From positions 131,903 to 195,902 of the forward strand of contig NZ_JAASQO010000010.1 of NCBI RefSeq assembly GCF_011762095.1: a stretch of DNA of 64,000 nt, given 5' to 3'. The notes under the pieces were generated by a model. It worked only from the letters and a program-made list of their open reading frames with translations. It made no database searches and had not been told where the DNA came from. A program made the translations under genes and the position numbers. The DNA is from Parvibaculum indicum (GTDB lineage Bacteria; Pseudomonadota; Alphaproteobacteria; Parvibaculales; Parvibaculaceae). Below are positions 25,547 to 33,933 of this stretch, piece after piece. The first letter of the stretch is position 1. Each line of letters opens with the position of its first letter.

Positions 25547-26128
25547 ATGGCCGATCTCGTGCTTGCCGCCTTCATGAGCCTCGACGGCTTCATGGAGGGG
25601 CCGGAGGGCTTCGTGCCGCCGGCCTGGTCGGACGATCTGGAGGTCCACTGGTCCGGCGAAACGCTGGCCCGCGCGGGCCACCTCGTCTACGGGCGGAAGA
25701 ACTTCACCTTCAACACGGATTTCTGGCTGGACGAGACGGGCCCCGCCGCCGAGATCGCCTATGCGGACCGGATGAACGGCCTGCCCAAAACCGTGCTCTC
25801 CACCACGCTGCCGGACGCGCCCGGCTGGAACGCGACGGTGCTGCGCGACATGGACGCACTCGCCGCCCGCATCGCGGAGCTGAAGCGCGCGGATAAGGGC
25901 CAAAACGGGGGAGATGTGATCGCGCTTGGCGGCGCGGAGCTTTCGCAAAGCCTCATCGCGGCGGATCTGCCCGACGAATACAAGATCCTGCTGACGCCGG
26001 ACCTGTTCGGCGGCGGGAAGAAACTGTTCGGCACGGGCGGCCCGCGCCTCGCGCTGGAGCTTGTGGAAACGCGCGCACTCGACACGGGCGCGACCATATT
26101 GCGCTATCGCCGCAGGCGCGGCGCGTGA
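25547..26128 (+). CDS. Dihydrofolate reductase-like (RibD C-terminal domain) protein
   Basis: The ATG at 25547 follows AGGGGGAG and gives 193 residues. The RibD/DHFR-fold markers are MSLDGFMEGPEGFVPPAW, LVYGRKNF, DVIALGGAELSQSLIAADLPDEY and LTPDLFGGGKKLF. Stand-alone members reduce unknown small molecules with NADPH. It is divergent from the HxlR gene and 10 bases upstream of a GST gene. Confidence 0.87.
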   Translation: MADLVLAAFMSLDGFMEGPEGFVPPAWSDDLEVHWSGETLARAGHLVYGRKNFTFNTDFWLDETGPAAEIAYADRMNGLPKTVLSTTLPDAPGWNATVLRDMDALAARIAELKRADKGQNGGDVIALGGAELSQSLIAADLPDEYKILLTPDLFGGGKKLFGTGGPRLALELVETRALDTGATILRYRRRRGA

Positions 26129-26138
26129 GGAACACGGC

Positions 26139-26801
26139 ATGACCATCGAAATTTTCGCGCACCCTTTCTCGTCCTATTGCATGAAGGCGATCATGGCCTT
26201 CTACGAGAAGGAGGTGCCCTGGACGCTGCGCATGCTCTCGCCCGAGCACCCGGAGAACAACGAAGAACACGGGCGGCGCTGGCCGGTCCGCCGCTTTCCG
26301 CTGATGGTGGCCGACGGCGAACAGGTGATGGAGGCGACCGCCATCATCGAATGGCTGGAGGCGCATCATGCGGGCGGGACAAGTCTCATCCCGGCGGATG
26401 CGGCGCAGGCGGTGCGTGTACGGATGATGGACCGCATCTTCGACAATTACGTGATGACGCCGCAGGGGCGCTGTGTCTTCGACGCGATCCGACCGGAAGG
26501 CGACCGCGACCCTTACGGCGTGGCGGAAGCGCAGAAGCTGCTCGATACGAGCTATGAATGGCTCGACGGCGAAATGGCCGGGCTGCAATGGGCGGCGGGC
26601 GACGATTTCAGCATGGCCGACTGCGCCGCCGCGCCCGCGCTGCTCTATGCGGACTGGACCTATGAGATCCCGGCGCGGTTCGAAACCCTGCGCGCCTATC
26701 GCCAGAGGCTGATCGAGCGGCCCTCCTTTGCAAGGGCGCTCGACGAAGCGCGCCCCTTCCGCCACCTCTTCCCGCTCGGCGCGCCGACGGACAGGGATTG
26801 A
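26139..26801 (+). CDS. Glutathione S-transferase family protein
   Basis: The ATG at 26139 gives 220 residues. The N-terminal thioredoxin fold starts IEIFAHPFSSYCMKAIMAFYEK, with Ser11/Cys14 near the active site, followed by the binding loop RRFPLMVADGEQVMEATAIIEWL. The C-terminal domain has WAAGDDFSMADCAAAPAL. It is 10 bases after the reductase gene, so both are likely induced together through HxlR, which often answers aldehydes or other electrophiles. Confidence 0.88.
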   Translation: MTIEIFAHPFSSYCMKAIMAFYEKEVPWTLRMLSPEHPENNEEHGRRWPVRRFPLMVADGEQVMEATAIIEWLEAHHAGGTSLIPADAAQAVRVRMMDRIFDNYVMTPQGRCVFDAIRPEGDRDPYGVAEAQKLLDTSYEWLDGEMAGLQWAAGDDFSMADCAAAPALLYADWTYEIPARFETLRAYRQRLIERPSFARALDEARPFRHLFPLGAPTDRD

Positions 26802-26825
26802 GGGGGTCCGAAAGGGAAAGAACTG

Positions 26826-27096
26826 TCATCCCGGGATTTATTCCCGGGATCCATTGGCGCCGCGGCAGGGAGAGAGGCGAGTGGGTTCCGGCAACGAGTG
26901 CCGGGATGACACCCGTTTTTGCTGAGGTTTCCGGAACCGACTCCCTTCACCTCCCCCGCTGGCGGGGGAGAGCCCGCCCCGGACTTGATCCGGGGTCGGC
27001 GCGCGGTCCGCGCGGCGGGTGGGGGCCCTGCCTGCCCGCAAATGTCTGAGCGTGACGCCTCCCCCCTCCCTGACCCTCCCCCTCAAGGGGGAGGGA
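26826..27096. repeat. Repeat block: family C palindromes and a family B element
   Basis: A TCCCGGGATTTATTCCCGGGA palindrome (core shown in part) is at about 26826-26854 and a second at 26881-26912. A family B element runs 26948-27096, here with a family C-like GCCCCGGACTTGATCCGGGG insert at about 26973-26995. No gene is visible in 26802-27113. Confidence 0.75.
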
Positions 27097-27113
27097 AAGA
27101 GAAGACAAGCCGG

Positions 27114-27836
27114 TCAGACTTTCAAAAACGAAAACGCCCGGGCGAGGAAGGCGGAGGCGTCACCCGTCTCGCAAGAAGTGACGGGCTCGCCATGCGCCAT
27201 CACGACGTTTTGCACCGGCCATGAGAGAATGCGCGCGAGCGCGGCGCGGGCGGCGGGCTTGTCGCGAAAGGCGAGGCGGAACTTGCGCGGCACATGCGGC
27301 TCGTCGCCGGCCATGAGGTCGGCCTTCGCGACCCATCGCCGCCAGCCGGAAAACCAGTCGTCGGAAAACTGCTGCAACGCATCGGTGAAAAACACCGTGC
27401 CGCTCGCGCGGTGGAAGAAGACGATCTCGGTGGCGATGGCATTGGGCAGCACCGCCTGATCCATCGCGCCCGCCCAGGCGGGATCGGCTGCGTCGGTAAG
27501 GTCGGCAGCGAAGCGCGTCTCCGGTCGCTTCTCACGCACGCCCGGCGCGGCATGAAGTTTCGCGTCGGGAAAGGCGCGCGCCCATTCGGGGATGGAGAGG
27601 TGATGCAGGGCGTTCGGCGCGACGATATGAGCGACCGGCCCCAGCGCCGCGACTTCAGCGCGCAACTCATCCGTCAGCGCCACCGGCGACCAGATGAAAA
27701 GACCGCCATCGCTCTCTTCCGTTTTGGGGAGCCTGATGACGGCCATGCGGGTGGGATAACGAAAGCCGAGATAAGCCGAAACCACCGGCCCCTCCGCGAT
27801 CCAGATGTCCGGCGCGAATGGTTTCAGCATGGTCAC
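27114..27836 (-). CDS. DUF4336 domain protein (metallo-beta-lactamase-like fold)
   Basis: The 240-residue protein follows the DUF4336 pattern: DIWIAEGPVVSAYLGFRYPTRMAV, LFIWSPVALTDELRAEVAALGPV, HIVAPNALHHLSIPEWARAFP, then VFFHRASGTVFFTDALQQF. DUF4336 is related to the metallo-beta-lactamase fold but lacks the full HxHxDH set, as here, and no reaction is established. It has normal base composition and stands next to the AT-rich islet beginning just upstream of its start. Confidence 0.82.
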   Translation of the reverse strand: MTMLKPFAPDIWIAEGPVVSAYLGFRYPTRMAVIRLPKTEESDGGLFIWSPVALTDELRAEVAALGPVAHIVAPNALHHLSIPEWARAFPDAKLHAAPGVREKRPETRFAADLTDAADPAWAGAMDQAVLPNAIATEIVFFHRASGTVFFTDALQQFSDDWFSGWRRWVAKADLMAGDEPHVPRKFRLAFRDKPAARAALARILSWPVQNVVMAHGEPVTSCETGDASAFLARAFSFLKV

Positions 27837-27900
27837 TCTCGCGAAATAACAAACTTTATTCTTAGGACGTTCAGCTGCAAAGGCAGCACCTGCTAGCGAT

Positions 27901-28134
27901 TCAGTTATTTCTCAACCGAACAACTTCGTCCTCCAAGTCGCTGATCTTCGACTTTTGAGCCTCAACCTCTTGTTCCAGATCCGCGACACGACCATTCAGC
28001 GCACTCACTACAACCGCAACCTTTATGAGGTCATCTTGGCTGGCTTCCTGCTTTCCGTCACAAGCAGCCAGAAACCCAACAACACCAAACGTCAATACGA
28101 TTGCGCGAGCCGTCGAGCTTGTAGTTTTATTCAT
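27901..28134 (-). CDS. Small coiled-coil lipoprotein
   Basis: The 77-residue product has a signal sequence ending in the lipobox GFLAAC with Cys25 as the lipid site. The mature part has heptad spacing of hydrophobic residues (VVVSALNGRVADLEQEVEAQK, cut here for length) like an Lpp-type coiled coil. It ends VVRLRNN rather than with the Lys that links Lpp to peptidoglycan. The gene is visibly AT-richer than the surroundings and is divergent from the nuclease gene at 28269, with 134 bases between. Function is unknown. Confidence 0.65.
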   Translation of the reverse strand: MNKTTSSTARAIVLTFGVVGFLAACDGKQEASQDDLIKVAVVVSALNGRVADLEQEVEAQKSKISDLEDEVVRLRNN

Positions 28135-28268
28135 ATGTCCCCACTCAATTCAAATGGATAAAAGAAAACAATATTGCAGAACACTTCTATGATGCACAGA
28201 ATTGTCCTAGGGGCGAACGTCTAATTTCCTAAATGGCGAAACTGTCCTCGCTTACCTAGGAGGGCACA

Positions 28269-29492
28269 ATGCAAACGGCCAACGAAGTTTGCGCTCACGC
28301 GAAAGTAGAGTGCCTGAATCAACATGAGTTGATTCGAAAATACCGCTGCCTGTCATGTGGCGCGGTCATGATGTGTCGCTGTGATGAAAAATTCGGAAGG
28401 AGGTTTCTCTCTCACCAGTTAGATGTGGGCACGGAACTCAAGACCCAACGCCGAGTTCCGGTCACTCATGGATTTCAACCAAACATCTGTGCCGAATGCC
28501 GCAATGAGCCCCTCGAAGCTCATCCAGCTGCTCAGATCTACGGTCGAACAACAAAAATAAAGCGGTATTACTGGAGAGAGCTTTTCTTTGAAGAGACTAC
28601 TCTTGCCGCAGACTGGGACGAACAGAACCCCAACGCCACAACAAACGAACGTCTAGCCGCCCACAACGCAACCAAAGAAGCTGCCCTCAAAAAAATAAAG
28701 GAGCTACACAAGAAATCTCCGAAATATGACATGAGTGAGCCATCTCAAGCAGAAATTATAAAAGAGCAAAATATAGGAGTTTTAGATTTATATGCTCAGT
28801 ATACAGACAAACCAGAGAAAGGGAAAGCTATCCTCTGGGATGGCAAAGCGATTTCCCCAGAGGAGTTTGTCTGCCAGCACCTGAAATCAGAAGGATGGTG
28901 CGTAGAAAAACTGGAGAGCACACCTCTCCACGCGTTGTTTGGCGTCTTTTTGTGGCTCCTTATTCAAGACGTCACGGACCCTATGAATCGAATTGTCTGC
29001 TTCGGAAGACGGGACAATTGGTCAAACAGTAAATTCGACGTAAACTTGATACAGACGTTTCTACCTGAAGACTTCGGATGTGAAGGATACGCACAAAGAA
29101 GAGAAGCCGAAATTACAGAACATCTCAATTGGATTTCGGAACACAAGGATGACTTGATTTGGCTTTTTGACTACTGGATCGGTGGCAGCTCCGATCTACG
29201 ACAGTACCTATGGGCCCATCGAGCGGAGGATTTAAACAAAGCTCGCCTCCTCTTAACGATTATGGAACCCATGAAAATTATCGAAATCCTGCAATATCTT
29301 TTGAACGACTATTGGCACCACTACCTAGGTTGGCCAGATCTAATTGCATATAGGGAAGATGATTATCTTCTGGTGGAAGTAAAATCTTCTAACGACAAGC
29401 TGAGCAATGATCAAAAACGATGGATTATCAACAATAGAAATTGCCTTCACCTACCTTTTGCTATTGCCAAGTTACACAAAATGAGCACGTAA
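28269..29492 (+). CDS. Zinc-ribbon plus VRR-NUC nuclease-like protein
   Basis: The 407-residue protein begins with a cysteine-rich region: C8, C15, the pairs C27-x2-C30 and C74-x2-C77, and C36-x-C38, likely one or two zinc sites. The C-terminus carries a PD-(D/E)XK site of the VRR-NUC type: G354-W-P-D357, then E370-V-K372, then Q382. The middle (about 100-345) is helical and unrecognised. VRR-NUC enzymes cut branched or damaged DNA and occur in repair and phage proteins. A clean AGGAGG precedes the ATG. The gene is far AT-richer than its neighbours and isolated between DUF4336 and recQ, a sign of transfer. A defence or repair role is inference. Confidence 0.72.
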   Translation: MQTANEVCAHAKVECLNQHELIRKYRCLSCGAVMMCRCDEKFGRRFLSHQLDVGTELKTQRRVPVTHGFQPNICAECRNEPLEAHPAAQIYGRTTKIKRYYWRELFFEETTLAADWDEQNPNATTNERLAAHNATKEAALKKIKELHKKSPKYDMSEPSQAEIIKEQNIGVLDLYAQYTDKPEKGKAILWDGKAISPEEFVCQHLKSEGWCVEKLESTPLHALFGVFLWLLIQDVTDPMNRIVCFGRRDNWSNSKFDVNLIQTFLPEDFGCEGYAQRREAEITEHLNWISEHKDDLIWLFDYWIGGSSDLRQYLWAHRAEDLNKARLLLTIMEPMKIIEILQYLLNDYWHHYLGWPDLIAYREDDYLLVEVKSSNDKLSNDQKRWIINNRNCLHLPFAIAKLHKMST

Positions 29493-29660
29493 CTCTCCCT
29501 GGCTCTACGTAGTCCAATTTGCCCCCTCACCCCTCCCCGTGAGAGTCTGGGGGTGCGGCGGGGCTTGATTCGTCTTTGAGACGCTTGGAGGCCTGCCGCG
29601 CCCGCCTTTCGGCTCCGGGCGTTTTTTCGGGGCCCTGCTCTATTTGCCCATTCGAGTCTC

Positions 29661-31511
29661 ATGGCCTCCACCCTCGCAGCCCGGTCCGACGCGCGCGATC
29701 CGCAGGATCCGAACGCTGCGAAATATGCCGTGCTGCGCGAGGTGTTCGGCTTCGAGGGGTTTCGCGCCGGACAGGAAGAGGCGGTGGATACGCTGCTTGA
29801 GGGCCGCAACCTGCTGGCCGTGATGCCGACGGGGGCGGGCAAATCGCTCTGTTTTCAGGTGCCGGCGCTGGTGAAGGGCGGGCTCACCATCGTGGTGTCG
29901 CCGCTCGTCGCGCTGATGCAGGACCAGGTCTCGGCGCTGAAGCTGGCGGGCGTCGCGGCCGACGCGATCCATTCCGGCCAGTCGCGCGAGGACAATGTCG
30001 CCGTCTGGCGGCGCGCCGCGGCGGGCGAGCTCAACCTTCTCTACATGGCGCCCGAACGGCTGATGACGGAGCGGATGCTGGCGGCCATCGGCAGGCTCGA
30101 CGTGACGCTCTTCGCCATCGACGAGGCGCATTGCATCTCGCAATGGGGCCCGGCCTTCCGTCCCGAATATGAGGACCTGCGCCGCTTGCGCGAGGTGTTC
30201 CCCGGCGTGCCCGTCGCCGCGCTCACCGCCACGGCGGACGAGGTGACGCGGGCCGACATCGCGCAGAAGCTCTTCGCCGGCGATGTGGACACGCAGGTGC
30301 TGGGCTTCGACCGGCCGAACATTCAACTGAGCGTGGAAACCAAGACGAGCTGGAAGGACCAGCTACTGGGTTTCCTGGACAGGCGCGGGCCGGAAGTCGG
30401 AAACGGCATTATCTATTGCCTGTCGCGCAAGAAGACGGAAGAGACCGCCGCGCTGCTGCGCCAGAACGGCTGTAACGCGCGGCCCTATCACGCGGGCATG
30501 ACGAAGGAAGAGCGCGAGGCGAACCAGCGCGCCTTCATGGCGGAAGAAAACCTCGTCATGGTGGCGACCATCGCCTTCGGCATGGGGATCGACAAGCCGG
30601 ATGTGCGCTTCGTCGTGCATGTGGACCTGCCGGGCTCGCTCGAAGCCTATTACCAGGAGATCGGCCGCGCAGGCCGCGACGGCGAACCGGCGGAAGCGCA
30701 TATGCTGTTCGGCCCGGGCGACATTCGCATGCGGCGGAAATTCATCGACGACGAAGACGCGGGGCCGGAGCGCCAGCGCCGCGAGCACCAGCGGCTGAAC
30801 GCGCTCTTGGCCTATGCCGATGCGCCGCAATGCCGCCGCCGGATTCTGCTCTCCTATTTCGGCGAGACGGCGGAGCCTTGCGGCAATTGCGACAACTGCC
30901 TGAACCCGGCCGACCTCAGCGACGGGACGGAGATGGCCATGTCCGCGCTGTCGGCCATTCGCGATACGGGCGAGCGCTATGGCGCGGCGCATATCATCGA
31001 CATCATGCTGGGCGAGGAAACCGAAAAGGTGCTGGCCGTGAAGCATGACCGGCTGCCCGCCTTCGGCGAGGGCGCGGGGCTGAAAAAGCCGGACTGGCAA
31101 TCGCTGATCCGCCAGCTCGTGTCGGGCGGCTATCTGGAGGTCGATGTGGGCGGCTATGGCAGCCTCATCATCACCGCGCTGGGGGAAAGCCTCGCGGCGG
31201 GCGAGGAAGAATTCCTCTACCGCCCGGACAGCCATGACAAGAAGACCGCGAAGCGCAAGCGCGCCAGCGATGCGGAAAAGCTGACGCCGGAAGAAGACCG
31301 GCTGTTCACCAGGCTGAAATCGCTGCGCCTCGACATCGCGCAGGAACGCGGCGTGCCGGCCTATGTGGTGTTTTCCGACAAGACGCTGATCGACATGGCG
31401 CGGAGAGCGCCCACGACGCGCGAGGCGTTTGCGCAGGTGCATGGCGTGGGCGCGGCCAAGCTGAAGGAATTCGCGGAGCCGTTCCTCACGCTGATACGCG
31501 AGAGCGCCTGA
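29661..31511 (+). CDS. recQ: ATP-dependent DNA helicase RecQ
   Basis: The 616-residue protein shows helicase motif I (MPTGAGKSLCF), motif II (DEAHCISQWG), motif VI (YYQEIGRAGRDG), the RecQ zinc cysteines (CRRRILLSYF to CGNCDNC), the winged-helix RQC domain and a C-terminal HRDC domain (LFTRLKSLRLDIAQE ... THE helical end FLTLIRE). It unwinds DNA 3' to 5' in recombinational repair. It is directly downstream of the AT-rich nuclease gene, but base composition returns to normal, so it is the native gene at the islet border. Confidence 0.95.
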   Translation: MASTLAARSDARDPQDPNAAKYAVLREVFGFEGFRAGQEEAVDTLLEGRNLLAVMPTGAGKSLCFQVPALVKGGLTIVVSPLVALMQDQVSALKLAGVAADAIHSGQSREDNVAVWRRAAAGELNLLYMAPERLMTERMLAAIGRLDVTLFAIDEAHCISQWGPAFRPEYEDLRRLREVFPGVPVAALTATADEVTRADIAQKLFAGDVDTQVLGFDRPNIQLSVETKTSWKDQLLGFLDRRGPEVGNGIIYCLSRKKTEETAALLRQNGCNARPYHAGMTKEEREANQRAFMAEENLVMVATIAFGMGIDKPDVRFVVHVDLPGSLEAYYQEIGRAGRDGEPAEAHMLFGPGDIRMRRKFIDDEDAGPERQRREHQRLNALLAYADAPQCRRRILLSYFGETAEPCGNCDNCLNPADLSDGTEMAMSALSAIRDTGERYGAAHIIDIMLGEETEKVLAVKHDRLPAFGEGAGLKKPDWQSLIRQLVSGGYLEVDVGGYGSLIITALGESLAAGEEEFLYRPDSHDKKTAKRKRASDAEKLTPEEDRLFTRLKSLRLDIAQERGVPAYVVFSDKTLIDMARRAPTTREAFAQVHGVGAAKLKEFAEPFLTLIRESA

Positions 31512-31529
31512 GGCAAGACTCCATGGACC

Positions 31530-31806
31530 CCGGATCAAGTCCGGGGTGACGTGTCTTTTGTAGCCGCACCCACACGAAAACGTCATTCCGGGCTTGACCC
31601 GGAATCCACTAGCGCTGCGGCAAGCGGAAAGGCGAGTGGATCCCGGGAATAAATCCCGGGATGACAACGGTGATTAGCGCAAAGGCTGAAAATCAAAAAC
31701 CCCGTGTCGTCCCGGCACTTGTTGCCGGGACCCACTCGCCTCTCCTATTTGCGGGAACGCCAATGGGTCCCGGCCCTCCTTAAGTGTGAAGGTGGCCGGG
31801 ATGACA
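31530..31806. repeat. Cluster of family C palindromes
   Basis: Five or so short palindromes with CCCGG/CCGGG stems follow one another: about 31530-31552, 31581-31610, 31637-31664, 31706-31738 and 31765-31806. Their loops differ (GATCAAGT, GCTTGA, AATAAA, CACTTGTT). No gene is visible in 31512-31995, which is filled by this cluster and the nested repeat after it. Confidence 0.75.
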
Positions 31807-31836
31807 CCTTGTTTTGGGGGTGTCCCGAATTTTCGT

Positions 31837-31988
31837 CGTCGTTGCGAGCGCACGCGAAGCTGCTTCGAGACGCGGCTTCGCCGCTCCTCAGCATGAGGAG
31901 CCAAGACAATGGCCTCATCCTGAGGAGGCCCAAAGGGCCGTCTCGAAGGATGGATTGCTTCGTCGCCATCGCTCCTCGCAATGACGGG
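31837..31988. repeat. Family A inverted repeat split by a family D element
   Basis: The outer arms (GTCGTTGCGAGCGC... and ...GCTCCTCGCAATGACGG) are those of the 85-base element at 9371. Between them, in place of the arm tips around the CAATCCAG centre, lies a family D element (about 31863-31950) that starts TTCGAGACGCGG and ends TCTCGAAGGATGG. A free copy of D is at 33711-33812. This looks like one repeat inserted into another. Confidence 0.75.
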
Positions 31989-31995
31989 GAGGCCC

Positions 31996-32556
31996 TTACG
32001 GCTCCAGTTCGCTGTCCCAGTAGAGATAGTCCTGCCAGCTATCGTGCAGGTAGTTGGGCGGGAAGGCGCGGCCGTTTTTGTGGAGGTCGTTCACCGTGGG
32101 CCGGTAGGGATGCTGCGTCGGCTCCATGCCCGCATCCTTCGGCATCTTGTTGGCCTTCCTGAGATTGCAGGGCGCGCAGGCGGTGATGACATTGTCCCAG
32201 GTCGTCTGCCCGCCGCGCGAGCGCGGGATGACGTGGTCGAAGGTCAGCTCGCCCCGGTCGCCGCAATACTGGCAGGTGAAGCTGTCGCGCAGGAACAGGT
32301 TGAAGCGCGTGAAGGCGGGATAGCGCGCGGGCTTCACATAGGATTTGAGGGAAACGACGCTCGGCAGCTGCATCTCGAAGGAGGGCGAGCGCACGAAGGT
32401 GTCGTAGGAGGAAACGATATTCACCCGGTCCAGAAAGACCGCCTTGATCGTGTCCTGCCAGGACCAGAGCGAGAGAGGGTAATAGCTGAGCGGACGGTAA
32501 TCCGCATTCAGCACAAGTGCCGGGCACGCTTCCGGACTGGCAAACATCGCCTGCAC
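31996..32556 (-). CDS. HNH endonuclease family protein
   Basis: The 186-residue protein has the HNH core CQYCG ... LTFDHVIPRSRGG ... WDNVITACAPCNLRKAN, with both CxxC zinc pairs and the catalytic DH. The N-terminal NADYRPLSYYPLSLWSWQDTI segment is typical of a small chromosomal HNH family widespread in alphaproteobacteria. Its cellular role is not settled. An ATG three codons later (32547) is an alternative start. A repeat block lies directly downstream. Confidence 0.88.
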   Translation of the reverse strand: MQAMFASPEACPALVLNADYRPLSYYPLSLWSWQDTIKAVFLDRVNIVSSYDTFVRSPSFEMQLPSVVSLKSYVKPARYPAFTRFNLFLRDSFTCQYCGDRGELTFDHVIPRSRGGQTTWDNVITACAPCNLRKANKMPKDAGMEPTQHPYRPTVNDLHKNGRAFPPNYLHDSWQDYLYWDSELEP

Positions 32557-32774
32557 ACCGTCCTCCTTAAGGGCGGGCCCGCCGCGGCTACACCAGGTTG
32601 CCGCGAAGCGGTAGACCCCAGTGACTGCAGTTTACTATATATTGTGCAACGGCTTTGTGAAGCCACCGAAGGTGGATATTCCATCCCGCGCTTGGCAGAC
32701 CGGACCGGCATACCGATATGTGAGCCCCGCCCCTTTGCGCGCGCGCCCGCCCCGAGCTGCACACGGAGTTCCTC

Positions 32775-33683
32775 ATGCCCGACACAAAGCGCGAAACGCT
32801 GCGTTTCGCCCCCAGCCCGAACGGCTGGCTGCATCCGGGCCATGCCTATTCGGCGCTGTTTGCCTGGGATATGGCGCGGGCGACGGGCGGGCGCTTCATC
32901 CTGCGCATCGAGGACATAGATGTCGGCCGCTGCCGCCCGGAATACGAGCAAGGCATTTACGACGACCTCGCCTGGCTCGGCATCGAATGGGAAAAGCCGG
33001 TGCGCCGCCAATCGGAACATTTCGCGGAATATGAAGCGGCGCTGAAGAAGCTGCGCGAGATGGGCCTCGTCTATCCCTGCTTCGCCACGCGCAAGGAGAT
33101 CCAGGACGCCATCGCCGAGAGCGGCATCCCGCCGCGCCAATGGCCGCTCGACCCGGACGGCGCGCCCGTCTATCCCGGCCTCTACAAGGACATTCCCAAA
33201 CGTCAGCTCAACGAGCTGATGTGGGAAGGTCGCTCCTATTGCTGGCGCATGGACACCGAAAAGGCCTGCACCATGGCCGAGGAGCTGAACGGCGGGCCGG
33301 TGACCTTCATGGAGGAAGGCGTCGGATCGCGCGGCGAACACGGCCTGATCCGCGCCCGCCCGCAGGCCTATGGCGACGTCGTGATCGCCCGCAAGGACGT
33401 GCCGACGAGCTATCACCTCTCCGTCACGCTGGACGATGCGACGCAGGGCGTGACGCTGGTGACGCGCGGCCAGGACCTCGCCCCCGCCACCCATATCCAC
33501 CGCGTGCTGCAAGTGCTGCTGGGCCTGCCGGAACCGCGCTGGCACCACCATGAACTCGTGCGCGACGCGGACGGGCGGCGGCTCTCCAAGACGGCGAAGG
33601 ATATGGGCCTGCGCGAACTGCGCGCCCGCGGCGTCACCCCGGAAGAGGTGCGCGAAACGATCGGGCTCGCCGAAAGGGCGTGA
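32775..33683 (+). CDS. gluQ: Glutamyl-Q tRNA(Asp) synthetase (GluQRS)
   Basis: The 302-residue protein is a class I synthetase catalytic domain without an anticodon-binding part. It starts RFAPSPNGWLHPGHAYSAL (HIGH-like), has RIEDIDVGRCRPEY, and RRLSKTAKD as the KMSKS-like loop. It attaches glutamate to queuosine at position 34 of tRNA-Asp. Of the cysteines that bind zinc in the E. coli enzyme, only the one in VYPCFATRK is seen here, so the zinc site seems lost. Confidence 0.92.
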   Translation: MPDTKRETLRFAPSPNGWLHPGHAYSALFAWDMARATGGRFILRIEDIDVGRCRPEYEQGIYDDLAWLGIEWEKPVRRQSEHFAEYEAALKKLREMGLVYPCFATRKEIQDAIAESGIPPRQWPLDPDGAPVYPGLYKDIPKRQLNELMWEGRSYCWRMDTEKACTMAEELNGGPVTFMEEGVGSRGEHGLIRARPQAYGDVVIARKDVPTSYHLSVTLDDATQGVTLVTRGQDLAPATHIHRVLQVLLGLPEPRWHHHELVRDADGRRLSKTAKDMGLRELRARGVTPEEVRETIGLAERA

Positions 33684-33710
33684 GGCTTTCTCACCTTCCC
33701 GGGCCTCGCC

Positions 33711-33812
33711 CTTCGAGACGCGGACTTGCGTCCGCTCCTCAGGGTGAGGAACCGGGTTCAGTCCACACCTCATCCTGAGGAGGACGCGACAGCGTCCGTC
33801 TCGAAGGATGGC
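33711..33812. repeat. Intergenic repeat, family D (TTCGAGACGCGG type)
   Basis: The element runs from CTTCGAGACGCGGACTTGCG to CGTCCGTCTCGAAGGATGG. It has outer inverted arms, and an inner pair CTCAGGGTGAGG/CCTCATCCTGAGG. It shares arms and order with the element nested at 31863-31950. Confidence 0.8.
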
Positions 33813-33848
33813 CGGGGCATGACGATGGAGAGAAAACCTCCCCGCAAA

Positions 33849-33908
33849 GTTGTCATTGACAACATTGGGGCCGCCTCCTAGAGTCGCGGAAATGTTGTCA
33901 GTGACAAC
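33849..33908 (+). promoter_or_regulatory. Twin TetR operators around a sigma-70-like promoter
   Basis: GTTGTCATTGACAAC (33849-33863) and GTTGTCAGTGACAAC (33894-33908) are 15-base palindromes of the form GTTGTCA-N-TGACAAC, 45 bases apart. TTGACA at 33856-33861 inside the first, with TAGAGT 17 bases later at 33879-33884, makes a promoter candidate between and overlapping the sites. The second site would sit near the transcription start. This layout suits strong repression by the TetR protein encoded 26 bases later. Confidence 0.75.
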
Positions 33909-33933
33909 ATATGGGACGGAGGCCGGAGGACGC

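Noticed and set aside
27841..29520. Flanking direct repeats that would mark the AT-rich islet as an integrated element
   Set aside because: No matching repeats were seen at its two borders; the mode of entry stays open.
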